Shown: piece after piece, positions 42,501 to 53,308 of the stretch
How positions within the stretch are numbered: position 1 is the first letter of the stretch
Layout: each line of letters begins with the position of its first letter
Assembly: GCA_905178155.1 (NCBI GenBank)
Contig: CAJINV010000002.1
Span: 6,118,476 to 6,182,475 of the forward strand
Direction: 5' to 3'
Length of the DNA stretch: 64,000 nt
From: Amoebophrya sp. A120
Lineage: Eukaryota > Sar > Dinophyceae > Syndiniales > Amoebophryaceae
Notes under the pieces: generated by a model
What the model was told of the DNA's origin: nothing
What the model saw: only the letters and a program-made list of their open reading frames with translations
Database searches by the model: none
Made by a program: the position numbers and the translations under genes

Positions 42501-45500
42501 CAGGCGGACTCTCGTCCGCCGTAGTGCTCCTACTCTCAATCCCAGGATCATCTTCACCTTTGCAAGGCGACACACTGATGTCGTGGTCCTTTGTCGCATC
42601 AATGCTTGGCCGGCGACCCTGAAGACCCTCCTCCGAATAATTACTGTCGGTGTCGTCCTCCTCTGGGCTACTTTCGCTTTCCAAAGCAGCGAGTTCGTAG
42701 TTCGCCAAATTCAGATCGCTCGCGGCGGCGCAGGTGGGCACGTTCGCGATATCGAGAGGCTCCAAATCCTCCTGGCCGTCGCGGCATCGGGGCTTGACAC
42801 ATGTTGGCAGCAATTCTTTTTCTAAGCCTATTCTCAATGGCGGCTGGAAGCTCGTGAAAGTTTTGCTCATCCACGGGCAGGTTGCAGGCTGGTCCGGCTG
42901 TAGCTTCGGTTCTTCATGTCGAGCTACACATTCGAATTCGTGTTCGTGTACAGGTGTCGCTACAACTTTGGGGACGGAGATACCAACGGGATCTTGTTGC
43001 TGCGACACCAGAGTTGTCGTGCAAGAAGACAAAATCGGCACTGGGATTGGAGGATCACTGTCCTTGTCGAGTCCTGTCAGGCCGCTGGGGTCTAAGGCAG
43101 AACTGTTTTTCATCGCGTGGCTAGCCTTGATGTTCTGCTCTTTCGGTTGCTCACCTTGATGCCACAGATCGTTTCTCTTCTTGAATTGTTCGAAATGACT
43201 TCGCGCTTCAGCTACCTCCGGTCGCAATGTTGACCGATTGAAACGACAAGCAGAGTCATCAACATCGTCGTTCGTGGTTGAGTCAAGATCCGAATCGCTA
43301 TCATCCGACGACGAATCGGACGACCACGGCGCGGCAGCTGTAGCTCCAGGTAGCGCAAAAGCAGCGTCGCGGTCCTCTTCAAATCTTATCGCAGAAGTTG
43401 TTTTTGCATTTAACGCGGCTCCTTGAAGTTGTCCTAAAAATCGAGGGGGCCGCTCAATGTAGTTGTCCATCCGGGCAGGTCGGTTTTTGCTGTCAGGAAT
43501 TATTATCTGTGGTAGTTCTGTGACCCGTTTTTCACAAGTCTCCTCTTTCTCAACGTGGTCCTTTGCGAGGTTTTCATCGGCATCTTCGTCGGATGAAAAG
43601 TAACTGCTGACCGAGCTGCTGTCTTCCTCGGACGAACACGACGAAGAGTCGCTGCTGACCGAGCTGCTGCTCTCATGAGATGAAAAGTCGCTGCTGTCTT
43701 CATCGGAAAGGTCTTCCTGAAGCGTCAGCGTGTCCTCAACATTGTCGATGTTCATTTTCAGAGCCATCTTCTTGTTCTTCTCGACATCACTACTAATTTT
43801 ATCCTGCTCGTCCCCCTCGTTCTTGTGTTCCATCAAGGCCGCCGCGGCCCGTCTTTGCTCTGCAGCGTCACCGGCTTTTCTTCTCTTCTGCTCCCGCTCC
43901 TCACCACTGTTCATGTTCTCATCTTTTTCGCTGCTTTTTCTACTTCCACACCCATCATCCCTGTCCTTGCCACCTCGATCGCCCTCGTCCTCGTTTTCAT
44001 CCCCGCCCGGGTTAGATTTGTCATTTCCGCCTTTTTTATCGCTGTCTGGATGCTGTCGTTGATCCTTCCCCTCGCTGTTGTCTGGCTCTGGTCCGTGGTT
44101 GTTCCCTTTATCTTCGTCCCCAGCACCAGAAGGAGGACCACCAGGACCAGCTCCGGCTCCGCCGGAGTTGTTATCATCTGGCGCATGATCGTTATCATCC
44201 TGATCCTCATCGTCCGAACTTGTACCGTCTGAAAAGTCATCGTCGAAATCATCATAAAACTCGCTGTCTCCGTCCTCCCGGGTGGCGCCGTCCTCCGGCC
44301 ACAGGTTCGTGTACATCGCGTCTCGGTCGATCCCGTGCTCCATCAGAAACTTGATCTCAAAAGCATTCCGCTCACTCGCCTGCGGCAAGCCTGCGGGTAA
44401 AATTGCGCCGTGCTGCAGCAGCCACTGCACCGCGGCGTCGTTGTTCTCCTCGATGGCATGGAGAATCGGGGTGTAGCAAAAATGCTCCGACCGGTCGATT
44501 TGATTCACGAGAAACAGCTGTGCTTTCGTGAACTTTTTTTTCGCTTCTTCTGCGTGGTTGACGGTGGGAATGCCTGCGTGTTCCTCTCCTGCTGCTCCCT
44601 CGATTCCGTTCTGACCGTTCTCTTGAAAATCACCAGGTCGAGGTCCACCTCCTCGTGCATTAATGTCGTGGAAAGTTGCTTTATTCTGCTCTTTACTCCT
44701 ACCATTTGTCAAGTTCTTCGGGGTCTCGAACCCGAAGTAATTGGCCGCAAGACGCTGTTGGAACGTCTGTTCGTGCTGCTGGGTGAGGAAATCCTTCACT
44801 TTCTGTTCCACCGCCACCTTCTCGCATTCCTCGTCGGAGGAAACTGGTTCTTCCTTGATTCTAATCATACTCGGATCCTCGTTGTCTTGATCTTGCAGTT
44901 CTACTCCTGCTGCCTGTTCTTGCACTGGTTCATCAACGAGGACTCCTGCCGATAGTACTTGTTTTGGTGCCCCTGCTCGTGCTGATTCTCCTTGCAGTGA
45001 TTGGGATTGCTTTGCTCCTTTGTTCATCTCTCCTTCGACTTCGACTCCCACTATCCCACGAAAAAACTGTTTCACTGTGATGATTTTGCAAGATCTGCAT
45101 CACAAGTTTGTTACACATGACACTGAAAATTTGTCATGCGCGCTGCCCAAGGGAAAACACGCTTGAAAATCCAATGTCTTGCAGGTCTAGCAAGACAAAT
45201 AGTTCTGTGTTCCATTTTTCTGCATCACAAGTTCACAGTGAAACAGTTTTTTCTTGCGATACCCACCTCGGCAGCTTTAATCCGAGTCGTGTTTCTCCGC
45301 TTCTCCTCCTGTTCCATCGCCACCTGCTTCTTCAACTTTTTTACATCCCGGTCCAGAAGCAAAGGCAGCCCGGCGCGGTATTTGTAGATGAGTTCCAAGG
45401 TGTCCGGGCTCAGCAGCCACTCGTCGCAGGGCCATTCCAGATCCGTTTCCTTTTCCATCACGGTGATGGGCTCGAAGCCGAACGTGTGAATCGTGGTTGC

Positions 45501-48500
45501 CGCGTTCGTTCGGATCCCGCCGCAGGGGCCAATGAGGCACTTCTTCATGTCGTCCGGAGGGAGCAGAGGCGGGGTGAGGACGCGGTCCCGATCCTCGTAC
45601 TGCTGCTCCCCTTTTTGATTCCGTCCGCAGAAGTCGAACAAATACTGCATAACTTCCACCGCATCCTTTTCCACGGCATGAAAGAAACAAGATCGCCCCG
45701 TTTGGTGATCGAGCCTGAAGAGTTCCAAATTTTCCTCCTCCAAGAGCCACTTCACAGCCGCCACGCACTTCTTCCTGGATTTCAGGTTCCGACTGCTGTT
45801 GTAAAAATTCTCCATCTTCCGGCTGTCGACACAAAGATAGTAATTCAGCTCCCGCACCACCATGTGCAGCAAAGTTCCGCCCTTCATGCCCGGAACGGAG
45901 CCGACCAGCGGCGGCGCGCCGATGGACAGATTCTTCAGGTTGTCAAACAGTTTCACCGGCCGTTCCAAGTTGGTGGAGCTTGGCAGAGCAGTTTTCAACG
46001 ATAGCAGCCCGTCCTTCAGCTCCGTCAGGAACGAGTTGTCGTCGTAATTGAATTTTTTCTTTTTTTCTGGTCTTTTGTTCAACATCACTGGGCGGAGCTC
46101 CAGTTCCCCGTTGCTGGGATGCTGTTGGTGATGATCCGGTCCAGCGATCATAGAGTTGTTATCCTGGTGCCCTTTTGGTTGTGATTCGACAGAGCAGGAC
46201 CTTTTCCGATTATGATTCGCCGGTAGTTGTTTCTTTCTCCTTTTCGCCCCTCCTCCAGACGTGTTCCGGGAGGAGCAAACCGACGCCTTCGCGTTCTTGT
46301 TGTGCGAGCCGCTTTTCAATAATGTAGAACTAGAAGAACCTCCAGCCGCTTCTATATCGATGTCCATTGGCGTCGACGTGTGGTCGACCAGTAAAATGCT
46401 TTTGTCCATCATCCAGTCAGCCTCGGTTGTTTGCTGCTCCGGCGAACTGCTCTTACTGCATTTTGTGCTGCTGTTGTAAAAGTTTTCGACGTTACCAACA
46501 TCTCTTCTAGAAGTTTTTGTCGTCGTGGTCATGAATCTCCTCCCTTCCGAATAGTAGTCAAGAATTTTTTTCCGTGCCGTGTCCCAAATCTGCGGCAACT
46601 CGTGCTCCAGCAGGGCGTGCAGGTCGGAGACGTAGCACTTCCCGATCGTTTTCTCGTTTTGGTCCAGAGTCGCGAGAAAATCGTTGCACTTCCCTTCCTT
46701 CTATGCATTGCAAAAGTATCGCACTAGTAGAAATTGCATCACAAATTTTTTCAAGAAGAAATAAAATGAAATTTGTAAATGCTATTTCACCTAAAAGGGG
46801 ATATTTGTCATGCACGATAGCAATTACTTACTACGAGTACGATACTTTTGCACAGGATACCTTCTTCGCCGGCGGGTGCCGGTTCTGCGCCAGAGTCCAG
46901 ACCGCGTTGGATAGGACCAACTTCACGATGTATGCATTGCAAATATGTCTGGGGCTGGAAGATTGCCAGGCTTGTCATGCATATTTTGCATGACCCATGA
47001 TGTCTGTGATGCATGCTCTAGCATCACAGATTTTTGGAGGGCTTTGCGATGCCTCTACCGCATGAGAAATGTCCCCTCCGCGTAGGCCAAACTGGAGTTC
47101 TCTTGCTGCTCATGCAATACAGATTTTTTTAGAATCCAGAGACAGCATCACAAGTTTAGAATCTTCCAGACCTAGACATATTTGCATTTCATACGATGCC
47201 CTCCAACCCGATTTCACCCGTGATCCCGAAGTCTCGGGGGATGAAAAAATTCCCGGAACCCAGGTTGATCAAGGACCGCAACGCGGAAAAAACCGGCGTC
47301 GCGCCGTCGGGAGCGCGGTAGTTGATGTTCATTTCCTTCAGCAGGGCGGAGATTTTCGCCAGATGGGCCTTCTTATCAAATGTAAAAATGTCTGGGTCTG
47401 GAAGAATGCACGTTTGTCATGCTTGTTTCGCATGACTCCTAAATCTGTCATGCACAGTACCCAAGAGACCCATTTTTCTGTCATGCAGAAACGCAGTATG
47501 TCATGCAGAATAGGCAACACCTAGAAGCTCAGAAACTTGTCATGCTGAGCCAGCATTTGTAGCCTCATCATGAGACGCCACCCAGCATCACAAGTTTCCA
47601 GACCCAGACACTTTTACATTTGATACTTCTGCGGGTAAAACCGCTCGTCGTCGTGGAGTGGAAGGTAGTGCTATGCAAGAAAAAAACTGTGTAAGTGTAA
47701 ATTTGTGTTGCAGAACATGCAACAGAGTTACGCCTGTCATGCCAGACAGCCGTGAAGTCCTCTTTTCACGTGTGTTTTCCCTTACAAGCCACGCATGACA
47801 GGTTTTCTCTGTCATGTAGAGCAAATTTGTGATGCTGTTTCTCAAAGAAAGTTACACTTACACACTTTTTTTCCTGGATAAGTGCTTGTTTTGCTGCACA
47901 AGAACTCCTAGTTGCTTTGCCGCCGCAGTTGTAGATGAGTTTATTTCGCCCCCACCAGGTGCTGCTGGTGCAAGAACCCCTCCTACAACTCTTGAAGTAG
48001 AAGTAGCCGTCACATGATTCCGAGGGCTTACCTGATTCGTCGTCACCCAGGCGTTGGCTGCGACCATGGCTTTGTCGTTCGTGTTGCAAGGAAAAATCCC
48101 CCCTCCCCATATTGAAAACGCATCCGTCAGAAAATTCGTCATGCAGATTTGTGACCACAAATCGGGTCTGCCTTGCAAGGAGGCCCAGTCAGGCTGTCCG
48201 CCAAGTTATGCAGGCGATTTGTAATGCTGTAAGGCCTACAGGGTAGCCGTCTACCATGCTAGGCGCATACACCAAAAGGCCCCCACCTAGGCTCAGGATC
48301 TGCGTGCATTCCTCTACTGCAACACAAATTTGATTTGTGTATCCAATTCCAGCATCAGAAGTTTCGTTTTGATATGGGGAGGGGGGATTTTTCCTTTTGA
48401 TAGTTCGGTCTCCAGCACTTGAACAACAGCTCCGGCTCGAAGCGCTGGACCCCGTGGAACAGCGTCCAGTGCAGGACCGGGAAGTGCATCGTGTGGCCGA

Positions 48501-51500
48501 ACTGCACCATCGCGATATGCATTGCAAATATGTCTGGGTCTGGAAGGTTGCAACTTGTGACGCTGTCCTTGGATTCCAAAAAAATCTGTGTTGCATGACT
48601 AGCAAGAGGAGCCCAGTTTCTTCTACACGGAGAGGGCATTTCTCATGCGGATTACGCATAAGGAAGCCCCCTAAAAATCTGCGATGCTAGGCCATGCCTC
48701 ACAGGCGTCACATGTCCTACAAAATATGCATGACAAACCTGGCACTCTTCCAGACCCAGACATTTTTGCACTTGATAGGCGAAGCTGGTATACAAATCTT
48801 GCGTCGGAAACGCCTTCAGCAGCCACTTCAAATGGTACCATTTACACACGTATGGATTGCAAAAATGTCTGGGTCTGGAAACTTGTAATGCTAAAAGTGA
48901 ATGGGAGACGCACTGCAATACGCAGCTATGCATGACAAACTTTTTGGCTCCCATGTCTTACGTATTCCGCATGGCAAGCTGCGTTTTTGCATGACAGGTA
49001 AGAGGGCCTCTTCGTGCCTATGCAACACAGATTCTCGAGTCATGCCAGACAAGCATGACAAACTTGCATTCTTCCAGACCCAGACATAATTTTTGCATTT
49101 GATAACACGTGAAACGCGGGCAGGCACACCGTCGCAATCTGCTGGTTGAACGCCTTTTTCCAGGTCGTCATCACCTGTTTGTAGTCGCTCACGGTGCACT
49201 TCTCCTTCTGCTCACAAGAAGTTGTTGTACTGTTCAACATCCCGGATGACGAGCTCTTGTTGTTCCCGGCGCTCGTCGTCCCTGTGGTTTGGAAATGCCC
49301 AAGCGCGGTCTGTTCCTCGATCACTTGGTCCACGTTGCTCGCGAAAAACATCACCCGGGTCGGCTCCACCTGGAAGGTCACCGGATTCACGTATCAAGTG
49401 CAAATATGTCTGGGTCTGGAAATTTGTGATGCAAGAAAGATTATAGTGAGCACACTGCAATGCGCAGCCCAGCATGACAAGTTTTTCCGTGGTTCTGCGT
49501 TGCGTACTCCGTATGAGAAACTGCATTTTTGCATGACAGGCAACAGGAGCTCTTCGTGGCCACGCAATACAGATTTCAGAGTCATACCAGATCAGCATGG
49601 CAAATCTCGGAATCTTCCAGACCCAGACATATTTGCATTCCATATCACGGTCTGCCACGCAAAATTCTCCGCGTGATTCTGCGCCGTCGCGTTCGCAGAC
49701 CGGGTCCGCTTCAAAGGTGGTGTCAAAGGTAAAAATGTCTGGGTCTGGAAACTTGTGATGCTGGGTGGCGTCTCATGATGAGGCTACAAATGCTGGCTCA
49801 GCATGACAAGTTTCTGAGCTCCTAGGGCTAGGTGTTGCCTATTCTGCATGACAAACACAATCACAAACTGCGTTCCTGCATGACAGAAAAATGGAGCGCT
49901 TGTGTAACGTGCATGACAGATTTAAGAGTCATGCCAGACAAGCATGAAAAACATGAATTCTTCCAGACCCAGACATTTTTACACTTGATAGGTGGCTGGG
50001 ATAGTTTATTCGAGGTCCCGGCAGCCCCATAATTTGCAATCAAGGCCTGATTTGATGATGCAGCTCCAGCTGTTGTTCCCGCCGCTTCAAGTAGCCCATA
50101 ATTCGGGTACAGCGGATTCGACGCCGCCAAGTACCGCACCTTGCACAGATCCGGCGCTTTCACGAGCAACAGCTTGTATCGGTCGACCGAGAGAGATTGC
50201 CCGTTAGAGATGTGAGCGGAGAAAATCGTTTTTAGGTTCCCCGGCGAATCCGTCACATCGAACAACCGCAACAGCATCCGGTTCAAGAAAGCGATCAAGT
50301 GCAAGCAACTTTTGCTGTAGTCCTCCTTCCGAAAAAACTTGCACGCAAACAGAGGCACCAGCCGCTGCGCCTCCGGCAGGACATAGTCGGAAATGTTGGT
50401 CTCGGGGTACTTAAACTTCGAGGGGAAAATCCCCGATCTCGTGCTCGGCAAGCCGCAGAGACAAGTCGCCCGGTCGGTGGGGAGCTGGGACGGGTTGTCG
50501 TAAGTGTTGTTGTAGCGGTAACAGTGCTTCCTGCGGCGCTTCCGCGCCTGTTGTAGCTGGGTTCTCCGCTGCTCCTCCAATTGCTCTTCGGTAAGTAGCT
50601 GGTCATCTCCGGCGGTGATCTTGAAATCTTCAACGCTTTTGTAGTTGCTTTTCGTATTTCTATCACCTGCCTGCCCTGATGAACACGACGACGTGGACCG
50701 CCCCATTGCATTCATCGGCGGAGAGCTCTCCGGGGCGGAAGCAGGAGATGAAGCAGCACTAGAAGAATTTTCCTTCCTCACAGTGCTCCTGTGCCCACAC
50801 TCGTTTTCGTCCAGAAAAAGCTGCGTCACCTCCTGCCACAGCTTTTTTCCGAACTCCGAGTCTGGGCAGTACTCGTTCGGCAAGTAATAATCTTTCGATC
50901 TGTAGTCCGCAACTTCGTCTTTACTCATCATGTGAAAGAGTTTGAAGTTCTCCCCGCTCTGCGTGGGTGGCATTTCGTGCTGGAGCAAAATCGTGAACAG
51001 TAGCCGCTTCTGATCCACTCCGAACCTTCCATCGGACACGACTGTGGTGCTCTTCGGGAGCTGGCTGTTGGTAGTTGCGGAAGCGGAGCTGCCGCTACTG
51101 AGCTCCATCTGGTCGGCGAAGGATGAAGAAGATGTATTTGCAATCATTTTCACTGCGTCAGCACCCGCACCAGCATTGTTCATCATTTTTGCGTTTTTCC
51201 TGTTCACTTCCTTGTTGTGCTTCGCCAGGAGCAGCTTCGCGACGTTTTGCAGATTGTTATTGCAGTAAATGGTTTCGTGCGCCACCTTCAAATCATGCTC
51301 GATCATCGGTTTCAAGAGAAGGAGAAACGCCTGCTCGCGAATTTTCTTCCGCTTTTCCAGTGCATTCTCGTCCGAGAGAGTTTCGTTCTCGTCGGTGCCG
51401 TCCGGGTTCCGGAATTCCCCGAAAAAATGAAGCAGCTGGTAGAAATCCGGCCACCTGTTGTCGTGGGGTTTTTGTGTTCTTGTAGTCGATCATTTACAAG

Positions 51501-53308
51501 GGAGTTGCCGCAGCATCAGGCTTCTAAGTATGTAATCTACTGACGCCCGCAGCTCTTGTCTCTCATCCGCACAGACATGAAGAACGAGAGTGCACATCAA
51601 TCACATGAAGTAAAAAAGTACTTACGCCAACAAGGTGCGAGGACCACGGTTCACTGTCAATATGTCAAACCCACATGTTGAGAGAACAACAAGCAGGCCA
51701 TATAGATACCTCAAGCTTTCCTGCCTCCCGGCGAAATCCAGCGCCTTTTGCCCGTGCGTCATCGCCAGGAGAAAGTACGACACCGTGTTCGTGCTGTCGT
51801 AAAGCAGATTTTTCCCCGTCAGTTTTTTGTGCTCCACCGCTTTCTCCAGCAAAAACGGGGCGAGTTCAAACCCGTAGTCGTAGTTCAGGAAGCCGTAGTG
51901 CATCGGGTTGCGGTCGAACTGCACGCCCCGGTGCGTCGCCAAGAACTTCGTGTCGTAACTATTATGGAAGCGCCAGGTTTGAAATCGCCAAAGTTGAAAT
52001 AGTTTGTGATGCATAAAATGCACTTGCAGAAGTGCCTGTCTTGCCGGCATGGCAAGTGAGGCAGATTGTGAGCCTATTTGGGGTTTGGGATACAGCTGCT
52101 AAAGGGGCATGACAAAAGCAGTCTTCTGTGCCCAAACAGCATGACAAATTGGATTCCGGTGCTCCGAAAATTTGTCATGCGCCGCTTAGAAATTGGTCTT
52201 CCAACTGGTATCCATTTTATGCATGACAAATTATTTCAACTTTGTCGATCTCAAACCGGACGCTTCCATAACTATCGAATCGAGCATCAAATTTCTCCAC
52301 GCACAGCCTCACCATCGGTAAATTTCCATAGTGGCAGATGTAGAAGAAAAGCCCCTGACCCCGGTGGTCCGGCTGGTTTAGGTCGATCTCGTAGTTTTCC
52401 AACACGAATTCCAGTAACTCCGTGGCATACTCGCTATTCACGAAAACCCTGCGCTTCAAGTCCTTTTTCGTGTTCCTCGTAAGCCACCACCGGAGCTCCG
52501 ATTCGGGCTTGCTCATCTCGCACAACTTTTTCAAACACGCTTTCTGCTCTTCCAGAAGCGACTTATTTGAATTACTTAATGTTCCGACGATGGAATTTGA
52601 TCTCGACCTTTTCCGTTTGTTGTTCGCCACGGTCACTGTCGTTCCTGTTGGTGCAGCTTGTTTCTTCATGGTCTTTATTGGCAAGTTTGTGTTCTCTAAG
52701 TCCTCTAGCAAACTGAAGTTGTAACTGTCCTCGTTGTGGCTTAGTAGCTTCTCGAAACTCCTGCGCTCCACCTCTTGCTCACAACCGCCGCGGTTCATGG
52801 CGCTGCTGGAAGATGATGAACTAGCTCCTTGCAGCTGCTGCGCGATGCTAGTAGAGAGGTTCTTGTTATAATCCTGAAGATGTTGAGGCATCATCAAACC
52901 AGACGCGGAAGCTGCTTCTGTCTGCTGATTTGCAGCACTTTTGGACGTCCTCGAAACAGTGCCTGATACTAGCCAGGACTTCGACGCTGTGTGGTTCAAG
53001 TTCACGGTCTCCTTGCTGTGTGTCGTGGAGGATATTAAAGCTCCCCCAGTCGTGCTGCCCGCCGTGGGGATAATATCATTATCCTCCTCCTCTTCTTCAT
53101 CGTTGTTGCTGTTCATGAGGCTGACAAGGTCGCTGTCCTTGTCCTTCCCAAGGATCCCATCGTTTCTTGCTTGTTCACCGGAGTTGTGGTCTAGGACCTT
53201 CATAGCCTTGTTGTCCTTCTTCTTCCCAGCTTTTGTATCTTTTCCGACTTTCCGCGAGGGTGCGGAGCCCGCTTTTTTGCCACGAGAGGCCGAAAACTTG
53301 TTCTCCAT
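39525..53308 (-). CDS. Giant ankyrin-like repeat protein with acidic C-terminal half
   Basis: Fourteen exons: 53308-52271, 51962-51710, 51454-49991, 49720-49645, 49391-49105, 48850-48778, 48515-48403, 48081-47881, 47671-47626, 47373-47194, 46930-46860, 46701-45262, 45051-39735, 39556-39525. Eleven introners plus two GT-AG introns (51455-51709 and 39557-39734). The sum gives 3,511 aa in one frame. The last exon (STAKRRRKA) is inferred; without it the frame stops at 39712. The N-terminus is basic (MENKFSASRGKKAG). Residues ~250 to 1,950 hold degenerate ankyrin-type helix pairs, e.g. GLFFYICHYGNLPMVRLCV, SCFFHAVEKDAVEVMQYLF and YTPILHAIEENNDAAVQWLL. From ~1,990 it is Asp/Glu/Ser/Gln-rich and disordered, with a compact patch near 2,900 (RWLIEFFDPKEPEVTIPYG). 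Ankyrin repeats bind proteins; the partner is unknown. Confidence 0.85.
41996..42055 (-). repeat. 15-bp tandem repeat encoding EQEPS
   Basis: Four units of the type GGyTCCTGyTCAGAA, the last one diverged, inside the acidic part of the ankyrin-like gene. They encode repeated Glu-Gln-Glu-Pro-Ser on the minus strand. Confidence 0.85.
45052..45261. mobile_element. Introner E1 (family E), 210 bp
   Basis: Left TATCCCACGAAAAAACTG then TTTCACTGTGA; right TCACAGTGAAACAG then TTTTTTCTTGCGATA. Perfect duplication CCCAC. Removal gives AAEVGVEVE. Same length and similar ends as E2. Confidence 0.94.
46702..46859. mobile_element. Introner B9 (family B), 158 bp, GT-AG compatible
   Basis: Left TATGCATTGCAAAAGTATCG, right GATACTTTTGCACAGGATA. 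Perfect duplication CCTTC. On the coding strand this reads GAAGG, which makes this the only element that can be removed as GTATCC...GAAG, a GT-AG intron. Removal gives PAKKEGKC. Confidence 0.95.
46931..47193. mobile_element. Introner A12 (family A), 263 bp
   Basis: Left TATGCATTGCAAATATG, right ACATATTTGCATTTCATA. Perfect duplication CGATG. Removal gives LEGIVKLV. Interior like A7 and A11. Confidence 0.95.
47374..47625. mobile_element. Introner A13 (family A), 252 bp, reversed orientation
   Basis: Left TATCAAATGTAAAAATG, right ACACTTTTACATTTGATA. Perfect duplication CTTCT. Removal gives YPQKAHLA. Its interior is the reverse complement of A6 and A17 although all three host genes are transcribed from the same strand. 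Confidence 0.95.
47672..47880. mobile_element. Introner E2 (family E), 209 bp
   Basis: Left TATGCAAGAAAAAAACTG then TGTAAGTGTAA; right TTACACTTACACAC then TTTCCTGGATA. Perfect duplication AGTGC. Removal gives QNKHYLPL. The exon between it and A13 is 46 bp. Confidence 0.94.
48082..48402. mobile_element. Introner D2 (family D), 321 bp
   Basis: Left TGTTGCAAGGAAAAATCCCC, right GGGGGGATTTTTCCTTTTGATA. Perfect duplication GTTCG. Removal gives WRPNDKAM. The left terminus lacks the usual TAT. Parts of the interior match D1 in reverse. Confidence 0.93.
48516..48777. mobile_element. Introner A14 (family A), 262 bp
   Basis: Left TATGCATTGCAAATATG, right TTTTTGCACTTGATA. Duplication CGCGA/GGCGA (one mismatch). 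Removal gives TSFAMVQF. Confidence 0.95.
48851..49104. mobile_element. Introner A15 (family A), 254 bp
   Basis: Left TATGGATTGCAAAAATG, right ATTTTTGCATTTGATA. Perfect duplication ACACG. Removal gives AFHVCKWY. Interior like A16; A4 is the reverse. Confidence 0.95.
49392..49644. mobile_element. Introner A16 (family A), 253 bp
   Basis: Left TATCAAGTGCAAATATG, right ACATATTTGCATTCCATA. Perfect duplication TCACG. Removal gives QTVNPVTF. Confidence 0.95.
49721..49990. mobile_element. Introner A17 (family A), 270 bp
   Basis: Left TGTCAAAGGTAAAAATG, right TTTTTACACTTGATA. Perfect duplication GGTGG. Removal gives SQPPLKRT. Interior like A6 and the reverse of A13. Confidence 0.95.
51963..52270. mobile_element. 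Introner C2 (family C), 308 bp
   Basis: Left TATGGAAGCGCCAGGTTTG then AAATCGCCAAAGTTGAAATA; right end complementary, ending CGGACGCTTCCATA. Perfect duplication ACTAT. Removal gives RFDSYDTKF. Interior strongly like C1. Confidence 0.96.

Noticed and set aside
19088-49990. Repeated TGTCTGGGTCTGGAA blocks looked at first like a CRISPR array or a satellite
   Set aside because: Spacing is irregular, each block comes as an inverted pair 145-322 bp apart, and each pair is flanked by its own 5-bp duplication, so they are transposon-like elements.
48850-49990. Closely spaced A15, A16 and A17 as one composite transposon
   Set aside because: Each has its own different perfect duplication (ACACG, TCACG, GGTGG) and open exon sequence lies between them, so they are three separate insertions.
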